DNA from: an uncultured Tenacibaculum sp.
GTDB taxonomy: Bacteria > Bacteroidota > Bacteroidia > Flavobacteriales > Flavobacteriaceae
Assembly: GCF_947495995.1 (NCBI RefSeq)
Contig: NZ_CANMAX010000001.1
Coordinates: 682,001 to 746,000 of the forward strand
Length of the DNA: 64,000 bases
Reading direction: 5' to 3'
The notes beneath the pieces were generated by a model. The model worked only from the letters and a program-made list of their open reading frames with translations. It did no database searches and was not told the origin of the DNA. The translations under genes were made by a program, and so were the position numbers. Positions 63,381 through 64,000 of this stretch are shown here, piece by piece (position 1 is the stretch's first letter; the number at the start of each line of letters is the position of its first letter).

Positions 63381-64000
63381 TTATTTAAATGCGTTTAATC
63401 CTGTAATATCTAAACCTGTGATTAATAAATGAACATCATGCGTTCCTTCATAGGTAATTACACTTTCTAGATTCATTGAATGTCTCATAATTGAATACTC
63501 TCCAGAGATTCCCATAGCACCCAAAATCTGTCTAGATTCTCTTGCTATTTTCAATGCCATTTCTACATTATTTCGTTTAGCCATAGAAATTTGAGCAGAA
63601 GTTGCTTTTCCTTCATTTTTTAAAACACCTAATCGCCAAGCCATAAGTTGAGCTTTTGTAATTTCGGTAATCATTTCAGCTAATTTCTTTTGTTGTAATT
63701 GAAATTGCCCGATTGGTTTTCCAAACTGAGTTCTTTCCTTAGCATATCTTAAAGCTGTATCGTAACAGTCCATTGCTGCACCGATAGCTCCCCAAGCAAT
63801 ACCATAACGTGCATGATCTAAACATTTTAACGGAGCTCCTAAACCAGATTTATTTGGTAAAATATTTTCTTTAGGAACTTTTACATCATGAAATATTAAC
63901 TCACCAGTTATCGATGCTCGTAAAGACCACTTGTTTTTAGTTTCTGGTGTTGTAAAACCTTCCATACCTCGCTCTACAATTAAACCATGAATCCTTCCTT
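63381..64000 (-). CDS. gcdH: Acyl-CoA dehydrogenase, probably glutaryl-CoA dehydrogenase (5' end outside the window)
   Basis: The visible 206 codons are the C-terminal half; the frame stays open to the right edge (GRIHGLIVERG before the first internal Met). The segments TPETKNKWSLRASITGELIF, ARYGIAWGAIGAAMDCYDTA, ERTQFGKPIGQFQLQQKKLA and the ending ESVITYEGTHDVHLLITGLD are typical of glutaryl-CoA dehydrogenase. The catalytic Glu lies in YEGTHD. It would act in lysine or tryptophan breakdown. It is incomplete only because of the window edge. Confidence 0.9.
   Translation of the reverse strand, partial: GRIHGLIVERGMEGFTTPETKNKWSLRASITGELIFHDVKVPKENILPNKSGLGAPLKCLDHARYGIAWGAIGAAMDCYDTALRYAKERTQFGKPIGQFQLQQKKLAEMITEITKAQLMAWRLGVLKNEGKATSAQISMAKRNNVEMALKIARESRQILGAMGISGEYSIMRHSMNLESVITYEGTHDVHLLITGLDITGLNAFK

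Noticed and set aside
1..64000. CRISPR arrays, insertion sequences, prophage, tRNA and rRNA genes
   Set aside because: No regular spaced repeats, transposase or integrase proteins, or recognisable structural RNA genes were seen by eye on either strand.

Overview
The window looks like a chromosomal segment of a marine-type Flavobacteriaceae bacterium (Bacteroidota), possibly close to Tenacibaculum. The genus is inference. The evidence is the AT-rich sequence, the ssb-gldE-gldD gliding cluster, a secreted protein with a type IX secretion C-terminal domain, many lipoproteins, LytTR two-component systems, and promoters of the Bacteroidota form TAnnTTTG with almost no Shine-Dalgarno sites. No rRNA, tRNA, CRISPR array, transposase or phage gene was seen.

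Layout. 1-8.9 kb is a ribosomal peptide (RiPP, lanthipeptide-like) cluster. A divergent JmjC/cupin protein sits beside a split LanB dehydratase (glutamylation and elimination halves as two genes) and a membrane-anchored TPR/AraC regulator. A previously unlisted 57-aa precursor peptide and a lipoprotein prolyl oligopeptidase follow. The precursor has a typical Bacteroidota leader ending in GG, but its core has no cysteine and carries seven consecutive Asp. A near-identical AT-rich palindrome lies in both control regions. 8.9-11.4 kb is the Feo ferrous iron system. 11.5-19.3 kb holds clamp-loader delta prime, a sensor kinase, a crotonase, a LytTR/TPR-kinase pair and DinB. 19.4-25.1 kb holds heme A synthase, a MepA-like peptidase, gldD, gldE, ssb and mutY. 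25.2-33.3 kb holds HU, a 29-aa very basic protein, RNase G, a patatin/beta-barrel protein, UvrC and PhoR/PhoB. 33.4-49.5 kb is mixed metabolism: a T9SS cargo protein, AlbA_2, AKR and SDR proteins, lipoproteins, an ABC ATPase, two peptidases and thioredoxin. 49.5-55.8 kb holds a short terminator-bounded transcription unit, nrdB, nrdA, a Panacea-type antitoxin with a two-TM partner, and dGTPase. 55.9-60 kb holds a DUF4412 protein, a sigma factor with a TPR/anti-sigma-like partner, DUF3109, MarC and a flavoprotein.

The right end (60.1-63.4 kb) is the second unusual locus. A lipoprotein-LytS-LytTR operon is followed by three tandem tiny genes of 33, 33 and 35 codons. All three end in the same motif, GASYA(L/I)QH, and the codons differ mostly at synonymous positions. 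The first two have matching promoters and a matching 22-bp-period direct repeat placed 35-36 bp upstream of the -7 element, as expected for a LytTR activator. I infer a peptide family controlled by, and perhaps sensed by, the adjacent two-component system. A partial glutaryl-CoA dehydrogenase closes the window.
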